From positions 1-22,998 of IMG/VR virus record IMGVR_UViG_3300032829_000509: a DNA stretch of 22,998 nucleotides, one strand, 5' to 3'. The notes under the pieces were generated by a model. It made no database searches, was not told where the DNA came from, and saw nothing but the letters and a program-made list of their open reading frames with translations. This DNA is from a virus. Below are positions 15,090 to 21,559 of the stretch, one piece after another; position 1 is the first letter of the stretch; each line of letters starts with the position of its first letter. A program made the position numbers and the translations under genes.

Positions 15090-16798
15090 GAACTCTGCCC
15101 AGGCGCGCCCTGGGCGAGGGACTTCGCCTGCGCCAGGTCCTTCAAACCCTGCGCTGCCGCCGGCGCGGCGTCGATCACCTGCTGGGCCTGCTGCGCCCGG
15201 GCGCGGTCCTGGCGCAGCGCCGCGAGCTCGTCCTTGGAACGCAGCCACTTCGCCGGCACCCCGTTGATATCCGCGAGGCCCGGGCCAATCTCGTCGGGGT
15301 TGAACACGTCGAGGATTGTCGGATCGACCCTCGCCAGCGGAGTCAGCGCTTCGATGGTCCGCAGAAAGCCGACGCCCTGGTCGGCCTTCATCGCGCGGGT
15401 CAGCGGCGAGTCATATTCAATCTTGTAGCCGCCACCGCGATCGATCAGCTGCTGCGGCGGGGACGGAAGCCCGCCGGAACGGGCCAGCAGGTCGATCTCG
15501 CGGGCGATGATCGGTCCGAGCAGCTCCGATTGCTGCCGGCCCGTAGTCGGGGCCAACAGCGCACCTTTCTCCTGGGCGCGCAGCATGGCCTCGGTCGCCG
15601 TCATCTGCGGTGTATCGACCAGGATCTGGAACAGGGTGACCAGGAAGGCGGCATTCACCGACTCCCGGCGCTCGGCGATCTCCTCCTTGACCGGTGCGAA
15701 CTGTGCGCCGCGGTCGAGGGCATGGATCAGAGCGCGGCCCTGGTCATCGACCGCACCGTAGTTGATCGCCGCCGGCAGCAGCGAGACGCCGTCTCCAAGC
15801 GCCGAAAGCACTCCGTCGTTGGGTGCGAGCAGCGGGGGCGCGACGGAGAGCTGCGCCTCCTGGATCATGGTCTGCGCCATGACATTCAACATCTTGATAT
15901 CGGGCAGCGCCAGCATCGCCGGCGAGCGCCCATAGGCCTCACCCGGCGTCGTGACGTAGCGGGAGACCGCGTAGGGAAACGTCCGGAACCCGCCCTGGCC
16001 GACGCACTGCCGGGCGTCGATCGATATCCACCATGATTCGAACTCCATCCCCTCCCGGCCGAGAGCGCCGTACCGGCGGGTGGAGTTCGGCTTCACGATG
16101 TGGAGGTAGCTGGCCTTATCATCCGGCCGGTCCGAGAGTTTCGCGCGGATCTGGTCCGGCAGTGCCTCAACGCCGAAGCGCTGCGCCGCCTGTTCCGCCG
16201 TCAGGTCCTGCTTGTGGTGCACATGCCGGATTCGTCCTTGAAAATCCTCGACGACATAGAGGCCGCCGAGATGCACCGAGCGGTAGGCGATCCCCTGTCC
16301 GGGAATCTCCTCGCTGAACAGGGCACCGGTGCCGAAGTCGCCGAGGCTCTTGTAGACCTCGTGAATCTGCGAGGCAAAGTTCGAACGCGGGCTGTAGCGG
16401 AAGGCGAATAGCCGCTTGTTGACGTCCTCCGCCCAGCGCTTCACGTCGGAATCATCGGCGATATCGTCGTCGATCGGTTTCAGGACGTGCCATTGCTGCG
16501 TTCGCGGCGTCAGCATGGATTCGAAGGCGGCTGCGAAACGGTCGGAGGCCAGTGGCGCCGTCGAATCGAAGATCTGCTCGGTGCGCCGCGCACCGCTGGC
16601 CCGTCGGTTGGTGAAGGTCGAGTTCCGCGGTGTCACGACATCGGCGATCTCCTGCCAATAGGATTCCCAGTTGGCACGCTCGGTCTCAAGTTGGCCGTGG
16701 CGCCGCAGCAGGTCCGCGGCGATTTCGCGCGAATCCATCGCGGCCTTCCCGCCGATGGTCGGCGCCGGATAGTCCATGACATGCGCACTGCCGATCAT
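15086..16798 (-). CDS. Portal protein (head-tail connector, gp8-like)
   Basis: A 570-residue protein of the head-tail connecting family. Diagnostic segments: RANWESYWQEIADVVTPRN near residues 42-60, the R-R-T-E-x-I-F-D-S-T-A motif (about 71-81), FESMLTPRTQQWHVLKP, then YKSLGDFGTGALF and the core PGEAYGRSPAMLALPDIKML (about 287-306), followed by RESVNAAFLVTLFQIL and a T-A-T-E-A-x-x-R-x-Q-E motif. The C-terminus is a long Ala/Gln helix. It forms the twelve-membered ring for DNA entry and exit. GGGAG lies 7 nt before the ATG at 16798, making this the likely start; internal ATGs at residues 8 and 21 are alternatives. Length is close to T7 gp8 (about 536). Confidence 0.93.
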   Translation of the reverse strand: MIGSAHVMDYPAPTIGGKAAMDSREIAADLLRRHGQLETERANWESYWQEIADVVTPRNSTFTNRRASGARRTEQIFDSTAPLASDRFAAAFESMLTPRTQQWHVLKPIDDDIADDSDVKRWAEDVNKRLFAFRYSPRSNFASQIHEVYKSLGDFGTGALFSEEIPGQGIAYRSVHLGGLYVVEDFQGRIRHVHHKQDLTAEQAAQRFGVEALPDQIRAKLSDRPDDKASYLHIVKPNSTRRYGALGREGMEFESWWISIDARQCVGQGGFRTFPYAVSRYVTTPGEAYGRSPAMLALPDIKMLNVMAQTMIQEAQLSVAPPLLAPNDGVLSALGDGVSLLPAAINYGAVDDQGRALIHALDRGAQFAPVKEEIAERRESVNAAFLVTLFQILVDTPQMTATEAMLRAQEKGALLAPTTGRQQSELLGPIIAREIDLLARSGGLPSPPQQLIDRGGGYKIEYDSPLTRAMKADQGVGFLRTIEALTPLARVDPTILDVFNPDEIGPGLADINGVPAKWLRSKDELAALRQDRARAQQAQQVIDAAPAAAQGLKDLAQAKSLAQGAPGQSS

Positions 16799-16835
16799 GT
16801 GGCCGCTCCCTGCGCCGTGGTCTCGATTGCCGTGC

Positions 16836-17045
16836 TCACGCGGAGTCCCTCGGCCGGCGCCGATCCTTCAGCGTCGGCTGCTCCGCCGTTGCATGGGTTC
16901 CGGCATTCGATGCCGGAGACGATGCCGTCGTATCCGTTTCTCCGCTGTCCGGACGCGGTCCCCGCTGCCCGATCAGCGACGGCTGGCTGAAGTCCGGCCC
17001 ATCCTCGCCCTGGATGGAGCCAGCCGGGCAATGCTCAATCGCCAC
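16836..17045 (-). CDS. Small hypothetical protein, 69 aa
   Basis: The frame starts with GTG at 17045 (no ATG available) and overlaps the preceding stop by 11 nt. Its codons, especially in the first half, have the G/C-ending bias of the neighbours, better than the competing frame 16795-17031. The product is hydrophilic, Pro/Ser/Thr/Arg-rich and probably disordered (CPAGSIQGEDGPDFSQPS at the start). No family recognised. Its place, directly before the portal gene in a row of overlapping genes, supports that it is translated, but the weak RBS and low complexity leave doubt. Confidence 0.45.
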   Translation of the reverse strand: MAIEHCPAGSIQGEDGPDFSQPSLIGQRGPRPDSGETDTTASSPASNAGTHATAEQPTLKDRRRPRDSA

Positions 17046-17265
17046 CGGTCAGCATCCGTGTGCCGGTGAGCTCGTTGGGAACGCCGGCGGTGCCGGTCAA
17101 CATGGTTCCATTGCCACCGGCCGTCAGCACGCGCCGTCGCCGCTCTTGGTCCTGGCGACGCTGCGTGACGGCGGCCGCGTCATTGCGGGTCGGCGGCGGA
17201 GGCGGCGGCGGTGGCGCCTTCACATGCGGCTTTGGTGGATCGAAGAGGTCCCCGACGAAGCTCAT
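17035..17265 (-). CDS. Small virion-module protein with polyproline tract and LTG repeats, 76 aa
   Basis: Starts MSFVGDLFDPPKPHVKAP, followed by a run of eight prolines, a basic Gln/Arg-rich helix (TQRRQDQERRRRVLTAGG), and three LTG motifs at the end. This layout (short N-terminal helix, proline linker, RRR segment, repeated L-T-G) is one I know from small genes next to the portal in many podoviruses, where it remains uncharacterised. The ATG at 17265 overlaps the upstream stop as ATGA, which fixes it against the longer open frame. The role is unknown. Confidence 0.65.
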   Translation of the reverse strand: MSFVGDLFDPPKPHVKAPPPPPPPPTRNDAAAVTQRRQDQERRRRVLTAGGNGTMLTGTAGVPNELTGTRMLTGGD

Positions 17266-17963
17266 GCCCACCTCGCCAGCAGATCGGTGCCTGCGTAGAC
17301 CGAATATGGGCGGCGGCGGTCCTGTAGCATCGCTTCCGGATGATCGCCGTCGTTTGCCGGCGCCGGTTTGGCTGGCTTGGCCGACTTCGGAGCGGCTGAC
17401 TTCGGTACGGTGGCCGTCCCAACACCATCGCGCGGGTTCAGCATCTGCGTCGGCTTCTCGCCGCGAGAGTCGAGGTTGTATGCGGAGTGTGGGACGCTCC
17501 AATGCGCGGGAGCTTCGGGAGTGCCGCCGGTCAGGTTGTCGAACGCCCGTCCCATCAAGGTACGGCCGTACTCGTCCGAGGTTGCGACGCCGCCGATCAG
17601 GCCCCCGACGCTGCCGGTTCCGAGCGAGAACGCATTGCCGAGCCCGGAGAGCACCTGCCCCGCGGAGGGATGGCGGTAATCCGGCACCGCCCCGCCGAAG
17701 GGCCGCTCCTGAGACCGGTCACCCCGCAGCGAGCGGCCTGCCTTGATTGCCGTCCGGTCGCCGATCGATTCCAGAGCATGCTGGAAGGCGGCATCCGCAC
17801 GACGCGGACCGCCGAAATCACTGCTGCCGTTTCGGCCCCCGTCACTGCCGCTTCCACTGTCCCCCGACCGTCCCGGACCGCTCGGATTGGCACCGGAATC
17901 ACGGGCGGAGCGATCCGCAGGCTCCGTGCGACCATACCCTGCCTTCTGACCTTTCACGGCCAT
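17262..17963 (-). CDS. Low-complexity phage protein of unknown function, 233 aa
   Basis: The N-terminal third (residues about 1-65) is Gly/Ser/Asp/Arg-rich and disordered. It is followed by a region with an amphipathic helix and a glycine-rich hydrophobic part (LSGLGNAFSLGTGSVGGLIG) and a Lys/Pro/Ala-rich linker (PKSAAPKSAKPAKPAPAN) near the C-terminus. I recognise no family. The glycine-rich hydrophobic segment might associate with membrane or with the virion. The ATG at 17963 has GAGGAG 8 nt upstream and is about 27 nt from the start predicted for the promoter at 17997-18025, so this gene leads the structural transcript; the open frame upstream of this ATG crosses that promoter and is discarded. 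Confidence 0.65.
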   Translation of the reverse strand: MAVKGQKAGYGRTEPADRSARDSGANPSGPGRSGDSGSGSDGGRNGSSDFGGPRRADAAFQHALESIGDRTAIKAGRSLRGDRSQERPFGGAVPDYRHPSAGQVLSGLGNAFSLGTGSVGGLIGGVATSDEYGRTLMGRAFDNLTGGTPEAPAHWSVPHSAYNLDSRGEKPTQMLNPRDGVGTATVPKSAAPKSAKPAKPAPANDGDHPEAMLQDRRRPYSVYAGTDLLARWA

Positions 17964-17996
17964 ACCGACGGCTCCTCTCGTATGTGGAAGGCCGCA

Positions 17997-18025
17997 ATTA
18001 TATCGCGAAATCGTAGCCCACACAA
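17997..18025 (-). promoter_or_regulatory. Sigma70-like promoter upstream of the structural genes
   Basis: On the minus strand a perfect TATAAT (18002-17997) lies 17 nt after TTGTGT (18025-18020). It is in the only substantial gap (91 nt) after the terminase gene, and it is AT-rich. It would give a leader of about 27 nt with a strong Shine-Dalgarno. A 5-bp stem (CACAC/GTGTG) overlaps the -35; read on the plus strand this stem ends in five Ts, but no plus-strand gene ends there. Confidence 0.6.
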
Positions 18026-18054
18026 TAGTGTGTTTTTATCAGTCCTACCGCCAA

Positions 18055-19467
18055 TCACCAGCCATACGGATTGGTAGTCCGCATCGGCCCCACCGTGACG
18101 CTCCGGTCTGCAAATTTTGGCCGTCCGGGAAGACCCCGACCGAGGGCGGACATCGACAGATCCACTAGGGGTCCCCGATCGATGAGGTGCCGGCCAAGCC
18201 CGACCGCGAGGTATCGGAAAGCATCCGCGGCATGCGAGGTCCAATCATGTAGCGGCACCGGCTTCAAAACCTGCCGCCGCTCGTCCCAATCGGATCGGTA
18301 CTGCCGCAATGCCGTCAGCCCGTCGCCGCAGCGCCCGGAGTTGAACCAGCTCTTCCGCAGCATGAAGCGCGCCTGCGAGATGCCGTCATCGACCGACGAA
18401 GCAGCGAGGATCGTCGGCGCAATGCCAAAGCCCTTCAGCACGTCCGCGCGGGCGAGCCCGGACCCAAGCTCCTTCACGGCGAGATCATGGGGGAAGAAAT
18501 GCAGGCCATAGATCCAGTCCGCACGATGGCCCGCACGCAACTGTGCGACGTAATGGTCAAGGCCGACGCCAGCAGACTCATAGTAGTCGATCAGTCGGGG
18601 CTCGCGGTGCACGAGCTGCGCAAACCAGATGCTGGTCGAATCGCCGATCCCAAGATCCCAAGCGGTATGTACCGGCAATGAGGGCTCATGGGCGAAGGTC
18701 TTCACCCGGCCCTCCCGCTCTGCCTGCGCAATCAACGCCGCGTAATAGGCGCCCGGCACTGCTGCATCGAACGAACACTCGAACTCCTGGGCGTACTGGT
18801 CGGAAGTCATGGCGCGGCGTGCTGCGTCGAGCTCCGCGGGGTCGATGATGCCGGTTTCGCTCGCCTTGAACAGGTAACCGGCCCAATCGGGATCGCACCT
18901 TCGCGCACCATCCTCGGCCAGAAATCCCTTCGTGGCCGATTCGTAGAGATCGCAGAATGCGTTCCGGCCCAACGGTGTGCCGATGAAGATCGCCCAACCC
19001 ATGCGATCGGCCAGCGCAGGCCGGATCACCTCAGCCCAGACCCGAGGGTGCATCTGTGCAAATTCATCCAGCACCACGCCGTCGAAATACAATCCTCGAA
19101 GTCTGTCGGCATTGTCGGCGCCGTAGAGGCGTATCCGTGCCCGCCCCGCCCCGCCCTTCCGTGGTGGCAGGTCCACGGCGAGTTCGGTCTCGCTCACGGA
19201 GATCCCCGGAACCGCCGCCGTGTAGCGTTTCAGATAGGGCCAGGCGACGTCCTTCACCTGCACCTGGAACGGCGCCACATAGGCGAAGCGCGGATCCTGC
19301 AGGCGGCAACGTGCGGCCCGCGAGATCAGCTCGTTGACGCAAAACACTGTCTTGCCGAAACGGCGATGCGCCACCAGTACCTTGAAACGCGCCTCAGCCG
19401 CATGCAGCGCGCGCTGCTGCAGCCGCGGCACGTGTCCGGTTGCGACCTTGACGCTCTCAGTATCCAT
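18055..19467 (-). CDS. terL: Terminase large subunit
   Basis: A 470-residue DNA-packaging motor. ATPase part: Walker A-like AHRRFGKT (33-40), Walker B VVLDEF (131-136) with the catalytic Glu, coupling motif region FIGTP (161-165). Nuclease part: WDLGIGD (270-276) carries the first metal-binding Asp, HDLAVKELG gives a second conserved element, and HAADAFRYLAVG near the C-terminus the last. All key residues are present and the length is normal. It packages DNA into the prohead through the portal coded downstream. The start overlaps the putative small terminase by 11 nt, showing translational coupling. The packaging strategy (cos, pac or terminal repeats) cannot be decided from this sequence alone. 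Confidence 0.95.
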   Translation of the reverse strand: MDTESVKVATGHVPRLQQRALHAAEARFKVLVAHRRFGKTVFCVNELISRAARCRLQDPRFAYVAPFQVQVKDVAWPYLKRYTAAVPGISVSETELAVDLPPRKGGAGRARIRLYGADNADRLRGLYFDGVVLDEFAQMHPRVWAEVIRPALADRMGWAIFIGTPLGRNAFCDLYESATKGFLAEDGARRCDPDWAGYLFKASETGIIDPAELDAARRAMTSDQYAQEFECSFDAAVPGAYYAALIAQAEREGRVKTFAHEPSLPVHTAWDLGIGDSTSIWFAQLVHREPRLIDYYESAGVGLDHYVAQLRAGHRADWIYGLHFFPHDLAVKELGSGLARADVLKGFGIAPTILAASSVDDGISQARFMLRKSWFNSGRCGDGLTALRQYRSDWDERRQVLKPVPLHDWTSHAADAFRYLAVGLGRHLIDRGPLVDLSMSALGRGLPGRPKFADRSVTVGPMRTTNPYGW

Positions 19468-19720
19468 CGTCGATCAGTACGTATGCAATGGTGCGCGTCT
19501 CGCTTCCGGTCACTGTCGGCGCCCGGCCATAGGCGCGATCCAGCAATTCACGGAGCGCCGCGACGCGAACGGATTCCGATTCCGCACCGGTGCCCAGGCG
19601 AAGCAACTCCGCGACCGCGTCCGGACCGTGCTGCCGCGCCAGGGCGCCGACGAAACCGGCCGGGTCGTCGCCGTCGCCGACGGTCTTTAGTGCAGGAGAA
19701 CGACGCTTTACGCCGGCCAT
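19457..19720 (-). CDS. Putative terminase small subunit / DNA-packaging accessory protein
   Basis: An 87-residue protein immediately upstream of the large terminase and overlapping it. The central part (ALARQHGPDAVAELLRLG, then VAALRELLDRAYGRAPT) is a helical pattern, with the R-x-x-A-x-x-x-L-L-D-R-x-Y-G-x-x-P motif, found in many small proteins that precede terL in phages of proteobacteria. Small terminases recognise the packaging site, but the short length (usual members are 120-200 residues) leaves the DNA-binding role uncertain. Weak Shine-Dalgarno; coupled to the preceding gene by a 3-nt gap. Confidence 0.55.
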   Translation of the reverse strand: MAGVKRRSPALKTVGDGDDPAGFVGALARQHGPDAVAELLRLGTGAESESVRVAALRELLDRAYGRAPTVTGSETRTIAYVLIDDGY

Positions 19721-19723
19721 CTG

Positions 19724-19963
19724 CTACCCGAAATTCCGTCGGATCTCGCCGGCGAGGCGTTCGAGCAGCCTCGCGACACGGTCGGCAGGCACGCAGTTCA
19801 TCGCATCCTGCGCGAGACCAAGGGCCACCATCCGGCCGTTGCAGGCGATTGTGATCGCCGACACCGCCGCGAGATCGACAGCAACGCCGCCGAGCCGCAG
19901 CATCGGCGTCGCCGGCTTCACCTGGGGCAGCGCAACCATGGATCGACGCCTGCGTAGGTTCAT
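19724..19963 (-). CDS. Small hypothetical protein, 79 aa
   Basis: The ATG at 19963 overlaps the stop of the winged-helix gene as ATGA. The product begins MNLRRRRSMVAL and continues with LRLGGVAVDLAAVSAITIAC and a helical, positively charged C-terminus (RVARLLERLAGEIRRNFG). An ATG at 19939 is another possible start. The pattern of a short strand pair followed by a helix does not point to a known family. Codon bias is that of the neighbours and the gene is packed between overlapping genes, so it is probably real. Confidence 0.6.
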   Translation of the reverse strand: MNLRRRRSMVALPQVKPATPMLRLGGVAVDLAAVSAITIACNGRMVALGLAQDAMNCVPADRVARLLERLAGEIRRNFG

Positions 19964-20244
19964 GCCAGAACCCATTTTGCCGCGCTATGGCCGGAAGCAT
20001 TGCATCCGCGATGGCCCGAATCCTTGATCACGCCGCGCTTCGCCAACTCGGATACTCGCGGACGGACGTTGAGGATGCTCTCGCCGAGCGCATCGGCCAC
20101 CTCATCCGCCGTCATCGGCCCGCCCCGTGCCAGGATGGCATAGACCTTCGCCTGCAGTCCCTGGCCCTGCGGAATGCGGTACCGAACCGGATTGATCGCG
20201 CCCTCGTCGTCTAGCGCGGCGGCGGCTAGATTGTCGGCCATCAT
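19960..20244 (-). CDS. Winged-helix DNA-binding protein
   Basis: A 94-residue protein. Residues about 30-93 read as a winged helix: helix 1 LQAKVYAILARGGPMT, ADEVADALGE, recognition helix NVRPRVSELAKRGVI, then a basic wing and a C-terminal strand SGHSAAKWVLA. The final G-x-x-A-x-x-W-x-L motif is common in phage proteins of this type. It may regulate transcription, or take part in packaging or replication initiation, given its closeness to terminase. GGGAGG lies 4 nt before the first ATG and 7 nt before the second (20241), so either could be used. It overlaps its upstream neighbour by 4 nt. Confidence 0.7.
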   Translation of the reverse strand: MMADNLAAAALDDEGAINPVRYRIPQGQGLQAKVYAILARGGPMTADEVADALGESILNVRPRVSELAKRGVIKDSGHRGCNASGHSAAKWVLA

Positions 20245-20504
20245 GCAACCTCCCGAGTGCTGTCTTGGTTCGAACTGGTGTTTTCAGACGGGGCCGCGTC
20301 CCTCTCGAGCTCGGGCTCCCGCGGCAGATAGGCGCGCTCGATATGGGTCAAGCAGTACGGTCGCCTGCCTGAAGTTGCGGCGCCGCACCAGCCATCCTCG
20401 AGCGGCCATCGGCAACAGTGCGGATGGTCGCTCAATGCCGCGAAGGTGAGCACAGCCGGTAGGGTTGAGCCGGCGTCCGGCTCACCATCCAGGTCAGGAT
20501 TCAT
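20241..20504 (-). CDS. GcrA-like Cys/His protein lacking the DNA-binding domain
   Basis: An 87-residue protein with the pattern C31-R-W-P, C40-G, G46-R-R-P-Y-C51, H54, A-Y-L, which matches the C-terminal domain of the alphaproteobacterial cell-cycle regulator GcrA (C-x-W-P ... F-C-G ... G-x-P-Y-C-x-x-H ... A-Y). In Caulobacter this domain binds sigma70 region 2, while a separate N-terminal helix-turn-helix binds DNA. Here the N-terminal domain is absent: only about 28 other residues precede the motif, and a disordered tail follows. So it could bind host sigma70 without its own DNA target. It is the first substantial gene of the leftward early operon, behind the repressor-controlled promoter. 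Four conserved Cys/His residues could hold zinc. The sigma-binding role is inferred from the family. Confidence 0.7.
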   Translation of the reverse strand: MNPDLDGEPDAGSTLPAVLTFAALSDHPHCCRWPLEDGWCGAATSGRRPYCLTHIERAYLPREPELERDAAPSENTSSNQDSTREVA

Positions 20505-20548
20505 GCGGCGGTTTCCCAGATTAGTCCGCTATCGACGGCGCCAGGAGA

Positions 20549-20662
20549 TCAGGGGGAGCGCCGCGGTGCTCCGGACATCACAACCCATCCGGGATCGAGA
20601 CGCCGCCGCCCGCCTTGGGGAGTGAGCACCATCGAAGCTCGGGAATTGATCGGCGTCTTCAT
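20549..20662 (-). CDS. Putative leaderless leader peptide, 37 aa
   Basis: The ATG at 20662 lies exactly 7 nt after the -10 element of the leftward promoter, so it would be at or beside the transcription start. The frame runs 37 codons (start MKTPINSRASMVLTPQGG, end GAPRRSP) and stops 44 nt before the GcrA-like gene. About 70% of its codons end in G or C. No Shine-Dalgarno could be used. The plus-strand early promoter has the same 7-nt distance to an ATG, which supports this interpretation. No family recognised; it could also be a regulatory leader. Confidence 0.4.
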   Translation of the reverse strand: MKTPINSRASMVLTPQGGRRRLDPGWVVMSGAPRRSP

Positions 20663-20669
20663 GCCTCGA

Positions 20670-20698
20670 ACCATAATAGGCTATTGCCTATTCGTCAA
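20670..20698 (-). promoter_or_regulatory. Early leftward promoter, spacer filled by operator O1
   Basis: On the minus strand TTGACG (20698-20693) and TATGGT (20675-20670) are 17 nt apart. The 18-bp operator O1 (20675-20692) fills the spacer exactly, so repressor bound there must block RNA polymerase. It would drive the leader ORF, the GcrA-like gene and the packaging genes. Confidence 0.65.
20675..20692. promoter_or_regulatory. Repressor operator O1
   Basis: Perfect dyad AATAGGC-TATT-GCCTATT. It is the best copy of an 18-bp motif found five times around the repressor gene, and lies in the spacer of the leftward promoter. Confidence 0.8.
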
Positions 20699-20711
20699 GA
20701 GGCATTATCCT
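20684..20711 (+). promoter_or_regulatory. Candidate repressor promoter
   Basis: TTGCCT (20684-20689) and TATCCT (20706-20711) with a 16-nt spacer is the best plus-strand match (4/6 and 4/6) before the repressor ATG. It would give a leader of about 33 nt and overlaps O1 and O2, implying autoregulation. Another -10 (CATAAT at 20672) lacks a -35, so this assignment is tentative. Confidence 0.35.
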
Positions 20712-20714
20712 ATT
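20697..20714. promoter_or_regulatory. Repressor operator O2
   Basis: AAGAGGC-ATTA-TCCTATT matches 12 of 14 positions of the operator motif. Its start is 22 bp from that of O1, about two helical turns, so cooperative binding of two dimers on the same face is possible. It overlaps the putative -10 of the repressor promoter and touches the -35 of the leftward promoter. Confidence 0.65.
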
Positions 20715-20735
20715 CGCCAGACTCTTTCCGACATT

Positions 20736-20753
20736 GATAGGCTCCCGCCTATG
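20736..20753. promoter_or_regulatory. Repressor operator O3, over the repressor start codon
   Basis: GATAGGC-TCCC-GCCTATG, a perfect dyad differing from the motif only at the two outermost bases. It covers the repressor start codon (20751-20753) and its weak ribosome-binding region, so binding here would limit repressor synthesis. Confidence 0.7.
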
Positions 20754-21500
20754 GACCCGATTAGAAAGCTCGTCGTCGATCGCATTGCCGCCCTCGGTCT
20801 GGACATGGCGGGCGTCTCGCGCCGGCTCGGCCTCAACCATGCCTACATCCAGCAGTTCGTCACCAAGGGTAAGCCTCAGGCGCTACCCGAGGAGGTGCGC
20901 TACGGTCTCGCCGAAATCCTCGGCGTCGATGAAGCAGAGCTTCGGATCCAACGTCGGCCGCGAGGCGGACCGGAGGATACCGCGAGCACAATCTATCTCA
21001 CAACCGCGCCCCGCGGCAGCTTGGCCGAAGACCAGGCCGAACGGCCGAATGTCCGTCCGGCTCCTGACGTTCGGCTCGCGCGGCCGGCCGGGCGACCGGA
21101 GACCGTGCCGGTGCGAGGCACCGTGCGGGGCGGCACCGAAGGTTCCTTTGAACTGAACATGGGTGACGCCATCGAGTACGTACGCCGCCCTGTCTCGTTG
21201 ATCGGCAAGGGAGACATCTATGCGCTCTATGTCGAGGGCGATTCCATGGCGCCGCGCTACGAGCCTGGAGAGATCGTTCTTGTCTATGCCGCGCGGCCAC
21301 CGGTCATCGGCCGCGATGTCGTGATCCAGGTCCGCCCCAAGGTGGAAGGCGACAATCCCCTCGCCTATCTGAAGCGCCTTGTGCGGCGCACAGATCGTGA
21401 AATCACGGTCGAGCAGTTCAATCCCCGGAAGACCCGTATCTTCAAGTCGGCCGATGTACTATCCGTCCATCTGGTCCTTACCCGCGACGAGATGCTCTAG
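20751..21500 (+). CDS. Phage repressor, HTH plus S24 (LexA/CI-like) peptidase
   Basis: A 249-residue protein. Residues about 10-60 form a helix-turn-helix of the type common in alphaproteobacterial phage repressors (AGVSRRLGLNHAYIQQFVTK, then EEVRYGLAEILGV). A disordered linker follows. Residues about 119-245 are an S24 domain: VEGDSMAPRY with catalytic Ser165, YLKRL with Lys208. Aligned to LexA, the cleavage dipeptide Ala-Gly is replaced here by Gly127-Gly128 in VPVRGTVRGG. The protein should hold the lysogenic state by binding the AATAGGC-N4-GCCTATT operators on both sides of its gene. The start at 20751 is chosen because the longer open frame from 20622 runs through three operators and two promoters and has no family similarity. 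No good Shine-Dalgarno is visible, so expression is probably low. Confidence 0.88.
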   Translation: MDPIRKLVVDRIAALGLDMAGVSRRLGLNHAYIQQFVTKGKPQALPEEVRYGLAEILGVDEAELRIQRRPRGGPEDTASTIYLTTAPRGSLAEDQAERPNVRPAPDVRLARPAGRPETVPVRGTVRGGTEGSFELNMGDAIEYVRRPVSLIGKGDIYALYVEGDSMAPRYEPGEIVLVYAARPPVIGRDVVIQVRPKVEGDNPLAYLKRLVRRTDREITVEQFNPRKTRIFKSADVLSVHLVLTRDEML

Positions 21501-21507
21501 ACGCTGC

Positions 21508-21525
21508 AATAGGCTGTTACCTATT
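21508..21525. promoter_or_regulatory. Repressor operator O4
   Basis: AATAGGC-TGTT-ACCTATT matches 13 of 14 positions of the motif. It lies 7 nt after the repressor stop and touches the -35 of the promoter of the next gene, so that gene must be in the same regulon. Confidence 0.75.
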
Positions 21526-21552
21526 TACAGTTGATCGGAAATCGCCTATCAT
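21524..21552 (+). promoter_or_regulatory. Early rightward promoter, leaderless geometry
   Basis: TTTACA (21524-21529) and TATCAT (21547-21552), 17 nt apart, match the sigma70 consensus at 5/6 and 5/6. The ATG at 21560 lies exactly 7 nt after the -10. O4 and the weaker O5 cover the -35 edge and the spacer/-10. Confidence 0.65.
21533..21550. promoter_or_regulatory. Weak repressor operator O5
   Basis: GATCGGA-AATC-GCCTATC matches 10 of 14 positions; only the right half is good. It lies 25 bp from O4 and overlaps the -10 of the rightward promoter. Its meaning depends on this position; alone the match would not be convincing. Confidence 0.45.
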
Positions 21553-21559
21553 TCTCGTG

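Noticed and set aside
16795-17031. A 78-codon minus-strand frame before the portal gene
   Set aside because: It overlaps the better-biased frame 16836-17045 and the portal start, and its product is a Gly/Arg/Ala-rich out-of-frame reading with no pattern.
18019-18037. Plus-strand intrinsic terminator (CACAC-AATA-GTGTG followed by five Ts)
   Set aside because: No plus-strand gene ends here, the stem has only 5 bp, and the sequence is better explained as part of the minus-strand promoter region.
20622-20750. N-terminal extension of the repressor by 43 codons
   Set aside because: This stretch contains three operators and two promoters, and no extension is typical in the family; the ATG at 20751 gives a normal helix-turn-helix start.
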